This document shows positions 52,603-59,775 of a stretch of DNA of 64,000 nt, one piece after another. A program made the position numbers and the translations under genes. Origin of the DNA: a virus; the IMG/VR virus record IMGVR_UViG_3300021520_000002, positions 62,001 to 126,000 of that record; one strand, written 5' to 3'. The number at the start of each line of letters is the position of its first letter. The stretch's first letter is position 1. Below the pieces are notes generated by a model. It did no database searches. It was not told the origin of the DNA and saw only the letters and a list, made by a program, of their open reading frames with translations.

Positions 52603-53569
52603 TTTCTCCTTTCATTCTTTCTCTGATAGTTGTATATATCATATGATTGATCATGAAATAAACTTCTTGAATAATTTCAGTTATAAGTGATGGTATTCGA
52701 ATGGTATAATTACTATTATTCACTAGATTTATACTTGGATTTTGTCCAGCAAAAGTAATAATTTTACATTTTACACGTTGCCCTTCAAGAGCAGCTCGTA
52801 ATATATTTTTTGATTTGCCGCTAGTTGAAAGTAATAATAAAACATCTTTTTTATCTAAAAAAGGTATAAGTAGATTATGAAAAACATATTCATAAGATAC
52901 ATCATTACCCATTGAAGTTACAGCTGAAATGTTTTCTGTAAGAGCGATTGCTGGAAGTCCTATACACATAAATTCACCAGCTAGATGAATCGCATCTGCA
53001 GCACTTCCTCCATTACCACATATTACTAATTTACCACCTCTTTTAAAAGATTTAAATATAACATCAATAATTTCTTTAATTATACCATTATGTTTTTCAT
53101 TTTCATCTAATAATTTTATTGCTTCACAGTGAATTTTCATATATCCATTTTCAGGAAGACATGATTTTTGAATATTACTAATAATATTAGTTGTTGAATA
53201 TTTATCAAGTCTTGGAATAGCAACAACTTCACCACTCCATTCTTTTACAAGTTCTTCTTCAATCTCTAATCTTCCTTCCCAATCTCCACCTTTAACAATA
53301 ATATCTGGTTTTATTCTTTTTATTAAATTATCAGGTCTTTCTTCATTAAATACAATAACATTATCGACATATCTTGTATGTAATAACATTACTTCTCTAT
53401 CTACCTGATTTCTAAAAGGTTTTCTTCCTCTTAGTTTCTCGAATGATGAATCACTATTTAAACCAACAATTAATTCATCACCAAGTGATTTAGCTTTTCT
53501 AAGTAAATGAAGGTGACCAGGATGTAATATTTCAAAACATCCATTAGTGAATACTGTTTTTGGTTTCAT
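52589..53569 (-). CDS. Fusion of HldC-type adenylyltransferase and GmhA isomerase
   Basis: 326 aa, two enzymes in one chain. Residues 1-135 are a cytidylyltransferase-type domain with TNGCFEILHPGHLHLLRKA (HxGH motif) and VKGGDWEG, as in HldE domain 2/HldC, which makes ADP-heptose from heptose-1-phosphate. Residues about 140-326 are a SIS-domain sedoheptulose-7-phosphate isomerase: ICGNGGSAADAIHLAGEF and LLSTSGKSKNIL. The first and last common steps of the pathway are thus joined; I know HldE as kinase-transferase but not this pairing as standard. The kinase and phosphatase lie downstream. Confidence 0.88.
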   Translation of the reverse strand: MKPKTVFTNGCFEILHPGHLHLLRKAKSLGDELIVGLNSDSSFEKLRGRKPFRNQVDREVMLLHTRYVDNVIVFNEERPDNLIKRIKPDIIVKGGDWEGRLEIEEELVKEWSGEVVAIPRLDKYSTTNIISNIQKSCLPENGYMKIHCEAIKLLDENEKHNGIIKEIIDVIFKSFKRGGKLVICGNGGSAADAIHLAGEFMCIGLPAIALTENISAVTSMGNDVSYEYVFHNLLIPFLDKKDVLLLLSTSGKSKNILRAALEGQRVKCKIITFAGQNPSINLVNNSNYTIRIPSLITEIIQEVYFMINHMIYTTIRERMKGEIENG

Positions 53570-53784
53570 TTCTTTTCTCCTGGAATTTCACATGTAATAC
53601 TTTTTGCTCCAAAGGCTTTTTGTTCATATTTGATTAATCCTTTCACAGCTTCACAACTTTTAATAATAGATAATTCTGTTTCGTGTTCTAATAGTAATAT
53701 TTTTTCTTGATGATCATAATCTTGTTTTGAGCTACATGAAACTAATAATAAACTAATAAATATTAGTATTATATATTTTTTCAT
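53566..53784 (-). CDS. Small lipoprotein, 72 aa
   Basis: N-terminal IILIFISLLLVSCSSK is a lipoprotein signal with lipobox LVSC. The mature part is about 55 residues with two further cysteines. A small lipoprotein of this type could be an outer spanin or an immunity protein; neither is shown. Overlaps the fusion gene by 4 bases. Confidence 0.6.
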   Translation of the reverse strand: MKKYIILIFISLLLVSCSSKQDYDHQEKILLLEHETELSIIKSCEAVKGLIKYEQKAFGAKSITCEIPGEKK

Positions 53785-54032
53785 TATTTATCCTTTATTT
53801 TGTTATAATATAAAATTAGAACTTCTAAGGCACAAGAAAGAGCTTTGTATTTTCTATCAAAACTTTTTTGTATACAACCTCCATCGAATCTCACTTCATC
53901 ATTACGCCACCAATAAACTCCTTTCATGTTCAATCTATAATCATTTTTCTTGTTAAATATATATCCAACAACTTTATGATTATATACTAATTGAGTATTT
54001 CCATTTGGTAATCTATATGTTGAAAACGTCAT
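53784..54032 (-). CDS. Hypothetical protein, 82 aa
   Basis: Beta-rich beginning (YRLPNGNTQLVYNHKVVGYI) with a helix at the end (LSCALEVLILYYNKIKDK). Coupled to both neighbours. No family known. Confidence 0.5.
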   Translation of the reverse strand: MTFSTYRLPNGNTQLVYNHKVVGYIFNKKNDYRLNMKGVYWWRNDEVRFDGGCIQKSFDRKYKALSCALEVLILYYNKIKDK

Positions 54033-54340
54033 TTGTTCTCCTCAAGCATTCTAACAGGTTTCCCATGAACGATGGCGTATGCTATTTCTTTTTTCGTACT
54101 TTCTCCAATGTAACCACCAACATTAATAATCAACACTTCATCAGCAAGATCTATTTTTCTGAGATGTAATTTGTCTAACATCTTTTTGACTTCTCCGTTC
54201 ATATCTATTCCTTCAATATGACCAAATAATCCAACTGTTAAAACAATTTTACCTTTTAATGTTTCTTCTTTCATTGCTTGTTCATATTCATTTTTAAATC
54301 TTGTTGAACCACAAAGACATACTATTTTGGGTCTATCCAT
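54029..54340 (-). CDS. Nucleoside 2-deoxyribosyltransferase-like / DUF4406 protein
   Basis: 103 aa. IVCLCGSTRFKNEYEQAM at 6-23 and LADEVLIINVGGYIGESTKK near 70-89 followed by EIAYAIVHGKPVR match the phage and bacterial family with a deoxyribosyltransferase-type Rossmann fold, related to the SLOG group. Likely binds a nucleotide or nucleoside. The reaction is unknown. Start follows aaaggaggagaa. Confidence 0.75.
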   Translation of the reverse strand: MDRPKIVCLCGSTRFKNEYEQAMKEETLKGKIVLTVGLFGHIEGIDMNGEVKKMLDKLHLRKIDLADEVLIINVGGYIGESTKKEIAYAIVHGKPVRMLEENK

Positions 54341-54353
54341 TTCTCCTCCTTTC

Positions 54354-54617
54354 TCAGTATAAATCCTCAGACATTAATGTTGGTGATGCCCAAGGGTCTT
54401 TATGGTCTATCAATTGATTACACTCTACCGCTATTTTAAATGCTTCGTGTCTATCCACAAATATGTCAGCATCAGTTATAAAACCCTGTGTATACTCAGA
54501 GTGTTTAACGGGTCTATCTCCCGTTTCTTCAACTATCTTTTTTATAACATCACCATGACGTTTACCTGTCCAGACCTTACCATCACTAATCCTTTGAATT
54601 GCTGATTCTTTAATCAT
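54354..54617 (-). CDS. Hypothetical protein, 87 aa
   Basis: The atg at 54617-54615 follows taaaggagaaact; a longer frame to 54665 enters the structured RNA and is rejected. The segment AIQRISDGKVWTGKRHGDVI resembles a small phage family that begins similarly and is found in many tailed phages. Function unknown. Confidence 0.6.
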   Translation of the reverse strand: MIKESAIQRISDGKVWTGKRHGDVIKKIVEETGDRPVKHSEYTQGFITDADIFVDRHEAFKIAVECNQLIDHKDPWASPTLMSEDLY

Positions 54618-54636
54618 AGTTTCTCCTTTAAAAACA

Positions 54637-54740
54637 ATACAGGGAATGGGGTAGCTGAGCCCCACAAGCGGGATTTTACAAGCTGCGGGCTCTTAACCCA
54701 TGCTAACCCTCGATCACTTCGCCTTATCACGTCCCTGTAT
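54637..54740 (-). ncRNA. Structured RNA of unknown class, 104 nt
   Basis: Closed by a perfect 9-bp stem atacaggga / tccctgtat. Inside, tggggctcagctacccca sits where a tRNA T-arm would be and gggttaagagccc forms a hairpin with a 7-base loop, but T-loop and D-loop consensus bases are missing. It is clearly richer in G and C than its surroundings and lies 13 bases after the tRNA-Leu-like element. A degenerate or heavily modified tRNA-like RNA is the nearest description. Confidence 0.45.
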
Positions 54741-54753
54741 TTTTATTATTTGT

Positions 54754-54926
54754 TGGCACAGAAGATAGGGATTCAAACCCTACACGGACTGGACATTCTC
54801 ATTCTTATACGTCCTTTCTTCCTTAATCAGTACTTTATAAAAGGCATCAATCTCATATATTTCCCTTTATCATCTCCATCCTGAGATGTTCAGGATTGTG
54901 TCTACTCATTCCACCACTTCTGTGCC
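54754..54926 (-). tRNA. tRNA-Leu-like gene with about 95-nt insertion
   Basis: Acceptor arms ggcacag / ctgtgcc pair fully. The D-arm gtggtggaatgagtagacac is that of a tRNA-Leu, and the T-arm tagggtttgaatcccta is canonical. The presumed anticodon arm atcctgaacatctcaggat has no U33, so no anticodon can be read. Between it and the T-arm lie about 95 bases with their own hairpins (ataaagg / ccttttat; ggacgt / atgtcc), far longer than any variable arm. It is either an intron-bearing tRNA of unusual type or a tRNA-derived RNA. Confidence 0.55.
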
Positions 54927-54933
54927 GTTAATT

Positions 54934-55080
54934 TTAATCTTCTTTTCTTATCTTACCACATTTGTGACAAGACCATTCGTGATCTTTTACAACAGTTTTC
55001 CATCTGTTATAACCACAATCACAAGGTTTAATATCATCTTTTCTTTTATAGTTTCTTATTTTTTTCTTAGGTGACCACAT
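54934..55080 (-). CDS. Zinc-ribbon miniprotein, 48 aa
   Basis: Starts after taaaggagaaaac. Basic N-terminus (MWSPKKKIRNYKRKDD) followed by CDCG and CHKCGK, a zinc ribbon with a basic arm, likely to bind nucleic acid. Function unknown. Confidence 0.65.
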   Translation of the reverse strand: MWSPKKKIRNYKRKDDIKPCDCGYNRWKTVVKDHEWSCHKCGKIRKED

Positions 55081-55090
55081 GTTTTCTCCT

Positions 55091-55255
55091 TTATTTGCCT
55101 ATTGTTTTTTTACTTACAAATCCACCTTTTCTTTCAGAACCACATTTACTAGTTGTAACTGTTATAGATTTATCTGAATTTACATATGTTTGAACTGATG
55201 CTTTATTTGTTTTTGTAACACTATCAGGTTTTCGATTAGTTACATTGTTTTTCAT
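55091..55255 (-). CDS. Hypothetical basic miniprotein, 54 aa
   Basis: Starts after aaggagaaatt. Ser/Thr/Lys-rich, probably little structure, with one Cys (SKCGSERKGG). No family known. Confidence 0.55.
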   Translation of the reverse strand: MKNNVTNRKPDSVTKTNKASVQTYVNSDKSITVTTSKCGSERKGGFVSKKTIGK

Positions 55256-55267
55256 AATTTCTCCTTG

Positions 55268-55402
55268 TTAACTATCACGATTTGATAATGCTTCTTTAGC
55301 AGCTTCTACAGCAATCATAACAACTGCTGTAAGTACTGTAACGCTAACTCCTATTACAACTTGTTTTATAACATCAATTGACTCTTTTTTAAACCAACTC
55401 AT
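55268..55402 (-). CDS. Single-pass membrane miniprotein, 44 aa
   Basis: Starts after aaaggagaacaac. MSWFKKESIDVIKQ precedes one hydrophobic helix (VVIGVSVTVLTAVVMIAV) and a short charged end. Its start overlaps the end of the upstream gene by 14 bases. Unknown function; small phage membrane peptides often act in lysis or exclusion. Confidence 0.6.
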   Translation of the reverse strand: MSWFKKESIDVIKQVVIGVSVTVLTAVVMIAVEAAKEALSNRDS

Positions 55403-55649
55403 GTTGTTCTCCTTTATTGTAGTTTTTCATATATGGATCTATATTGTCCATAGCTTTTTGAATATTAAAACATATTTTACTTCCACAAATTGGACAATTT
55501 TTAGTTGCTCTTGTATCATAAATAATTTCACATTCAATACATAATACAGCATATCTTAATCCTATAGAACTAATTATTTGTGTATTATTTGATATAACTG
55601 AAATTTGTATGTCTTCTTTTTTAAAGAATTTATTTATGAAGTTGTTCAT
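55389..55649 (-). CDS. Protein with C-terminal zinc ribbon, 86 aa
   Basis: Residues about 34-65 contain LCIECEIIYD and NCPICGSKIC, a CxxC/CxxC zinc ribbon. The N-terminal part is basic and hydrophobic. Overlaps the MBL-fold gene upstream by 4 bases, so both are made together. Unknown function. Confidence 0.6.
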   Translation of the reverse strand: MNNFINKFFKKEDIQISVISNNTQIISSIGLRYAVLCIECEIIYDTRATKNCPICGSKICFNIQKAMDNIDPYMKNYNKGEQHELV

Positions 55650-56398
55650 AATCTAAACTCTTGACCTTTCATGACAAATCCTTTAAATCCATCATGTTTA
55701 GCAGCAGGAAGAGGACCATCTTGATAATGACATAACCACATCTTTTTACGAATATTTTCAGGTAGTGTTAATAGTTCAGAATAATGTGCGTGAACTCCAC
55801 TTTTAAAAGGAGTTGTTTCACAGTCCTGAAAAATTAAATCTGCTGATGCATAAAAATCTTTAATCTGATTAGGATTAAACTGTGTATCTGTTGTTATGAA
55901 TATATTTTTAGTTTTAGTTCTTAATTTCAATCCAAAACATGGTCTAATACTAAATCCATCCATTATATGTACTACCTGGATAGGTGTTATTAAAATATTA
56001 TTCCAATGAACAGTTTCATTTTGACTAATAGCAATTACGTTAAAATAATCACTTAATTTCATTATCTTATTTTGAATACTTCCCAAACCACCAGATAATG
56101 TATTTTGCCATATTGATTCTTCTAAGGCTTTACTTATTAATAGATCAGGTTTAGTACAAGATGGATCAAAATATCGGCAAAAAGCTAAATATTCTAATCC
56201 ACCGGCATGATCTGCATGAAGATGTGAAATATACACTTCTGTTATATCTTTATATGACATTCCAGAATCTTTCAATGAAAATCTAATATCTGAACCTGCA
56301 TCAATTAAAAGTTTTTCTTTACCTTTAGTTAATAACATATTTGTTTGATAATTTGTCATTGAAAAAGCACTTCCACTTCCTAAGAATTTTAGTATCAT
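55646..56398 (-). CDS. Metallo-beta-lactamase-fold hydrolase, Apyc1-like
   Basis: 250 aa, RNase Z-type MBL fold. Metal ligands: SHLHADHAGG near 58-67, and later TTDTQF and VHAHYSEL. LGSGSAFSMTNYQTNMLL and LIDAGSDIRFSL match, from memory, phage anti-Pycsar protein 1 (Apyc1), which degrades cyclic mononucleotide signals of host defence. The length and the DTQF...DCE...SGVHAHY order fit that family. An RNase-type or other phosphodiesterase role cannot be excluded from sequence alone. Confidence 0.75.
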   Translation of the reverse strand: MILKFLGSGSAFSMTNYQTNMLLTKGKEKLLIDAGSDIRFSLKDSGMSYKDITEVYISHLHADHAGGLEYLAFCRYFDPSCTKPDLLISKALEESIWQNTLSGGLGSIQNKIMKLSDYFNVIAISQNETVHWNNILITPIQVVHIMDGFSIRPCFGLKLRTKTKNIFITTDTQFNPNQIKDFYASADLIFQDCETTPFKSGVHAHYSELLTLPENIRKKMWLCHYQDGPLPAAKHDGFKGFVMKGQEFRL

Positions 56399-56424
56399 TT
56401 TTGTTTTTCCTTTTTAGATTTTTA

Positions 56425-56512
56425 TGGTGGCGCTGACTGGACTTGAACCAGCATGGAGAAAATCTCCGAGAGATTTTAAATCTCTTGTGTAAACCAATTC
56501 CACCACAGCGCC
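56425..56512 (-). tRNA. tRNA-Leu(TAA)
   Basis: 88 nt with encoded CCA. Acceptor ggcgctg / cagcgcc plus acca; D-arm tggtggaattggtttacaca; anticodon arm agaga-tttaaaa-tctct with anticodon TAA; long variable arm; T-arm ctggttcaagtccag. All standard. Confidence 0.95.
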
Positions 56513-56519
56513 GATTATG

Positions 56520-56789
56520 TTAAGATTTACATTTATTTAATAGAATAATTGTTACTTTCAAAAAATCAACAAGATGATCAGCATCATATACACTTTCATA
56601 TTCAAAATCTTCTTCAGCTTCAAATATCGAAATATATTTACTATTGATAGTTTCTCTTTTTTCTTCTAATTTATCCATTTTTGAACTTTTTTGTTTATCT
56701 TCATTAAGCATTTCTAAATTTAAAACATATATTTTTTCTTCTAACATTGTTAATTCAATGATATCTTTTTTTATTTCATCTATTGTCAT
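56520..56789 (-). CDS. Hypothetical coiled-coil protein, 89 aa
   Basis: The atg at 56789-56787 follows aaaaggaaaataaaa; a longer frame enters the tRNA-Ser gene and is rejected. Strongly helical, with heptads around MDKLEEKRETINSKYI. Sits between two tRNA genes. Unknown function. Confidence 0.6.
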   Translation of the reverse strand: MTIDEIKKDIIELTMLEEKIYVLNLEMLNEDKQKSSKMDKLEEKRETINSKYISIFEAEEDFEYESVYDADHLVDFLKVTIILLNKCKS

Positions 56790-56814
56790 TTTTATTTTCC
56801 TTTTTTGTATTATT

Positions 56815-56904
56815 TGGCGGAGAGCGTAGGATTTGAACCCACGAACCGCTTTCACGATTTCTAGTTTTCAAGACTAGCACCATCAGCCTCTCGGTCAGCT
56901 CTCC
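56815..56904 (-). tRNA. tRNA-Ser(TGA)
   Basis: 90 nt with encoded CCA. Acceptor ggagagc / gctctcc with discriminator G; anticodon arm ctagt-cttgaaa-actag (TGA); long variable arm; T-arm gtgggttcaaatcctac. Confidence 0.95.
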
Positions 56905-56910
56905 ATTTAA

Positions 56911-57150
56911 TTATTTGCCGATTTTAATTTTCTCTATAATTTTACAATCCTCTAAATGACAAAAATCATCAATTCTACAATCATAGCAAACTGTTAGATT
57001 TGGACAACAATCTTCAACTATTCTAAAAACATCATTACCAAATCTACCATGTAGTTTATTTAAAATAAATGTGATCATTCTACTATTTTTAGCTGTAATA
57101 AGTTTACAATCATTACATTTCTCATCACATAAATATCTTCTATCTTTCAT
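56911..57150 (-). CDS. Cys-rich protein, 79 aa
   Basis: Nine cysteines in pairs: CDEKCNDC, CC, CYDC and CHLEDC. A multi-zinc or disulfide-rich miniprotein. Overlaps the DnaJ-type zinc protein by 11 bases. No family known. Confidence 0.6.
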   Translation of the reverse strand: MKDRRYLCDEKCNDCKLITAKNSRMITFILNKLHGRFGNDVFRIVEDCCPNLTVCYDCRIDDFCHLEDCKIIEKIKIGK

Positions 57151-57391
57151 TGTAATACTCTCTTTTTATATGAACAATTTTAACACACTCACATGGAACT
57201 TTTCTAACTCTCCCAGAAAGTCTTTTCTTAGGAACTGAACCTTCACCTTTACAAATTAAACAGTTTGGATCAGGATGTTTAGTTTCATATGGTTTGTATC
57301 TATCAATTGTAGAATCTATTACTTTATTAATATCGACCCCAACAAATGTTGCCATTGATGTTAATGTTAATAAACTTTTATCTTCCATCAT
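57140..57391 (-). CDS. Protein with DnaJ-type zinc motif, 83 aa
   Basis: CLICKGEGSVPKKRL and VPCECV give a CxxCxGxG repeat plus CxC, the half-unit of DnaJ zinc-finger domains. Helical N-terminus. Phages carry many such small proteins, of unknown role. Coupled to neighbours. Confidence 0.6.
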   Translation of the reverse strand: MMEDKSLLTLTSMATFVGVDINKVIDSTIDRYKPYETKHPDPNCLICKGEGSVPKKRLSGRVRKVPCECVKIVHIKREYYNER

Positions 57392-57588
57392 AACATTCCA
57401 GTTACATAAATTCTAACATATGGTATATCAATAGCATTAATACAATGAGTAACAGTAACTACTTTTCCAATTGCTCCACCACTAATAGATCTAATAAAAT
57501 CTCCAATTCTTGGAACAGCAACAAATGTTTTTGGCCAAAATAATGTTTTAAGATTATCTTCGTTTGATGTGACTTCACCTGCTATCAT
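57388..57588 (-). CDS. Hypothetical SH3-like protein, 66 aa
   Basis: Beta-rich sequence AVPRIGDFIRSISGGAIGKV with a Gly turn, suggesting a small SH3-like barrel, as in many phage accessory proteins. Starts after aaggagagaaa. Unknown function. Confidence 0.5.
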   Translation of the reverse strand: MIAGEVTSNEDNLKTLFWPKTFVAVPRIGDFIRSISGGAIGKVVTVTHCINAIDIPYVRIYVTGML

Positions 57589-57597
57589 TTTCTCTCC

Positions 57598-57798
57598 TTA
57601 ACATACACAATGATCTGGAATTTCCATTAACCAAACTCTCCAATATTTTTCTTTTTCAGCAAAAGACATATCTTTAACATCTAAATCTTTTGGATGTCTA
57701 TAAAAATCATTACCTAATTGTGATAATTTTTCATCTTGTTTTAAATTCTTTTTTAAATGTTGTAAAGTACAATAGTTACATTTTGTTAGTTCACTCAT
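57598..57798 (-). CDS. Cys-rich hypothetical protein, 66 aa
   Basis: The atg at 57798 overlaps the upstream tga (atga). CNYCTLQHLKK at the start and a C-terminal CVC frame a basic helical centre. I recall a similar phage family starting C-x-x-C-x-L-x-x-L. Unknown function. Confidence 0.55.
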   Translation of the reverse strand: MSELTKCNYCTLQHLKKNLKQDEKLSQLGNDFYRHPKDLDVKDMSFAEKEKYWRVWLMEIPDHCVC

Positions 57799-58073
57799 TT
57801 CATTTTCCATTTTGCTACAAGTTCCCAATTTCCAAATCTTTCATCAAAATATATAATCATATCAGAATCATTAATAGATGTAGATAACGTTTCAATTTCT
57901 GTTTTTAATATGTTAGATTCAAATTCTGCAGTTTGTGATATCATATTTTTTAAATGTCTAAACTTTTCTAATTTTGCATTTACTTGAATTTCAATTAATT
58001 CTTTTATAATTTCTTTTTTAAAAACTTCAAGTATACTTTTTATTTCTTTTTCTAAGTCCATTTTATATTCCAT
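57795..58073 (-). CDS. Coiled-coil hypothetical protein, 92 aa
   Basis: Lys/Glu-rich helix over the first 60 residues (VFKKEIIKELIEIQVNAKLE), then SDMIIYFDERFGNWELVAKW. Overlaps neighbours. Unknown function. Confidence 0.5.
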   Translation of the reverse strand: MEYKMDLEKEIKSILEVFKKEIIKELIEIQVNAKLEKFRHLKNMISQTAEFESNILKTEIETLSTSINDSDMIIYFDERFGNWELVAKWKMK

Positions 58074-58461
58074 CCCAAGGTGAATAAAGATTTAGATTAC
58101 CTCTTTTTTTGATTGCCCAACGATGACTTCCTGGACCAATAAATTCTATAAATCCATTTTCAGTATCATTAACTCCAGATACTCCACCATGTCTAATATC
58201 AAAACCTTCAGAAAAATCTTTGCCTCGAACATTGAAAAATGCCGTTCCTGGTAATCCATTTTGATCATTTTCTGTTGGCTTTAAAGTAACATCTAAAATA
58301 TCTGTTATTATTATTTCATCAAAAATAATATCTCTCTCATTTGCTAATCGTTGATCAACAAGAGGACCACTATCATATACCTTTCCACCAATCCAATATA
58401 CACTGTTATCAACTATATCTGTAAGATCAGGAAAAAACTTTCCATCCACCATTAAGTACAT
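58063..58461 (-). CDS. Unknown beta-rich protein, 132 aa
   Basis: Strong aaaggaggtagt site downstream of a promoter candidate. Beta-rich with GTAFFNVRGKDFSEGFDIRH and FIEFIGPGSHRWAI. It may be a small structural or decorating protein; no family known. First gene of a minus-strand unit. Confidence 0.6.
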   Translation of the reverse strand: MYLMVDGKFFPDLTDIVDNSVYWIGGKVYDSGPLVDQRLANERDIIFDEIIITDILDVTLKPTENDQNGLPGTAFFNVRGKDFSEGFDIRHGGVSGVNDTENGFIEFIGPGSHRWAIKKRGNLNLYSPWDGI

Positions 58462-58493
58462 ACTACCTCCTTTTGAAATTAAAATATATTTAT

Positions 58494-58506
58494 ATTATTT
58501 CTATAT
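58494..58506 (-). promoter_or_regulatory. Putative phage promoter (ATATAGAAAT class)
   Basis: Minus strand atatagaaataat, 33 bases upstream of the start at 58461 and downstream of a terminator. Confidence 0.55.
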
Positions 58507-58528
58507 GAATTAAGCTAAAATTAAAAAT

Positions 58529-58562
58529 TATCGGCAAGACCTATTTCTAGATCTTGCCGATA
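58529..58562 (-). terminator. Palindromic terminator, ATCGGCAAGATCT family
   Basis: tatcggcaagat-class stem (tatcggcaagacct / agatcttgccgata, one wobble), 5 bases after the stop of the gene at 58568. Confidence 0.8.
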
Positions 58563-58567
58563 TTAAT

Positions 58568-59215
58568 TTATTTCCAATTATCCTGAATCACCACTTTTCC
58601 ATCAATATGGGTGTGGCGTCCAATTTTATCTATGAGTTTATCATGTTCTAATATTATATCTATTAATCTATCATTAATTACAGAAATTTCTCCATCAATT
58701 CTTTTCATCCATGCTATTACAGCTTCAGAGAAAGATGAGACTTCCACTATTCCTTTAACTGTTTTCTCTTTAGGTTCTTCAATAATAGTTTTCTGTTTAG
58801 GTTCTTCAAAGATAGATTTTATCTTTTGTTGTCTTGTAATAAGTTCTCTTGGTGGAACTACAAATTTCAAATCCCAATCAAAAGTATACTTTTCTAAAGC
58901 AACCCAAGGATTTGTTATTTTAGGTAATTTTATAACTCTTTTATAAAATTCTTCCCAAGACACAGCACTTTTTACAATTGTTGCCAATTTAAAAAGTATA
59001 GTATCAGGAATCAATACAATATCGTTACCAGTTATTCCTAATTTTTTATTTCTAAGTTTTGAAGCATTAAATGTTTTGATAAGAGTAGTTGCTATTTTAT
59101 ATCTAAGAGTTTCGATATCATCACATTTATGTTTCATTGCCGATAAAATAAAATCTATTTGTTTTCCATTTAATTTTTTAAATTCTTCTATTATTTGACT
59201 GTATTGTTTACTCAT
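58568..59215 (-). CDS. Unknown protein, 215 aa
   Basis: Helical N-terminal two thirds, a Glu/Lys repeat (IIEEPKEKTVKGIVE) near residue 140, and a C-terminal coiled coil. No motif recognised. It directly follows the transglycosylase gene, overlapping none. Confidence 0.6.
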   Translation of the reverse strand: MSKQYSQIIEEFKKLNGKQIDFILSAMKHKCDDIETLRYKIATTLIKTFNASKLRNKKLGITGNDIVLIPDTILFKLATIVKSAVSWEEFYKRVIKLPKITNPWVALEKYTFDWDLKFVVPPRELITRQQKIKSIFEEPKQKTIIEEPKEKTVKGIVEVSSFSEAVIAWMKRIDGEISVINDRLIDIILEHDKLIDKIGRHTHIDGKVVIQDNWK

Positions 59216-59216
59216 T

Positions 59217-59762
59217 TTACTCCTTTAGTAATTGAGTATATAAGTTCATTACATGTTTAGCTTGCTTATGAGCTACAGGATTGTTTCCACCTTTATATAA
59301 AGCAAGCGCCTTTTGTAAGTCTCCATTCGTTTCTTTTAGTTTTTGTTGCAGAATACGTACTCCATGTAAAGTATCTACATCGCTAAAAGAACTTGCTGTT
59401 GGTGTTTGTAGAATTCCTTTATATCTAACAGGAGTTCTATTTTTAGGTCCAACTGCTTGTTCGTCAAAATTTGATTCTGTTTTCATAAGAGCAGTAATTA
59501 ATTTATTATTAAGTCCTGTTTGTTTATGTGAAACTAGAATCGCCTTTACCAGTTCCGGTACTTTATTTTTTGGAGCATGAAGTCTATTTAAATCTTTTTC
59601 AATTTGTTCTGATAATAATTGATCTTTTGTTTTTAAAATTTCTATTTTTATTTCTTGCTTTTTTAGTACCGGCACTGGCAATGAATTGTTCAAACTATTA
59701 TATGTAACTACTACAAAGTATATACACATACATTGAATAAACAGTCTTGTCAGTAACTTCAT
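59217..59762 (-). CDS. Membrane-anchored lytic transglycosylase (endolysin candidate)
   Basis: 181 aa. The N-terminal hydrophobic helix (LFIQCMCIYFVVVTYN) acts as anchor or signal-arrest-release segment. Residues about 85-175 are an SLT/lysozyme-like domain: LITALMKTESNFDEQAVGPK with the catalytic Glu, then YKGILQTPTAS and LALYKGGNNP. It would cleave glycan strands at lysis. Two tiny membrane proteins lie just upstream in the same unit, an arrangement typical of holin-endolysin cassettes. Confidence 0.8.
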   Translation of the reverse strand: MKLLTRLFIQCMCIYFVVVTYNSLNNSLPVPVLKKQEIKIEILKTKDQLLSEQIEKDLNRLHAPKNKVPELVKAILVSHKQTGLNNKLITALMKTESNFDEQAVGPKNRTPVRYKGILQTPTASSFSDVDTLHGVRILQQKLKETNGDLQKALALYKGGNNPVAHKQAKHVMNLYTQLLKE

Positions 59763-59775
59763 TATATACTACCTC

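Noticed and set aside
54637-54740. Plus-strand tRNA-Lys(CTT) based on gggctcttaaccc
   Set aside because: The anticodon-like loop is good but no D-arm or T-arm fits on that strand, and all other RNA genes here are on the minus strand.
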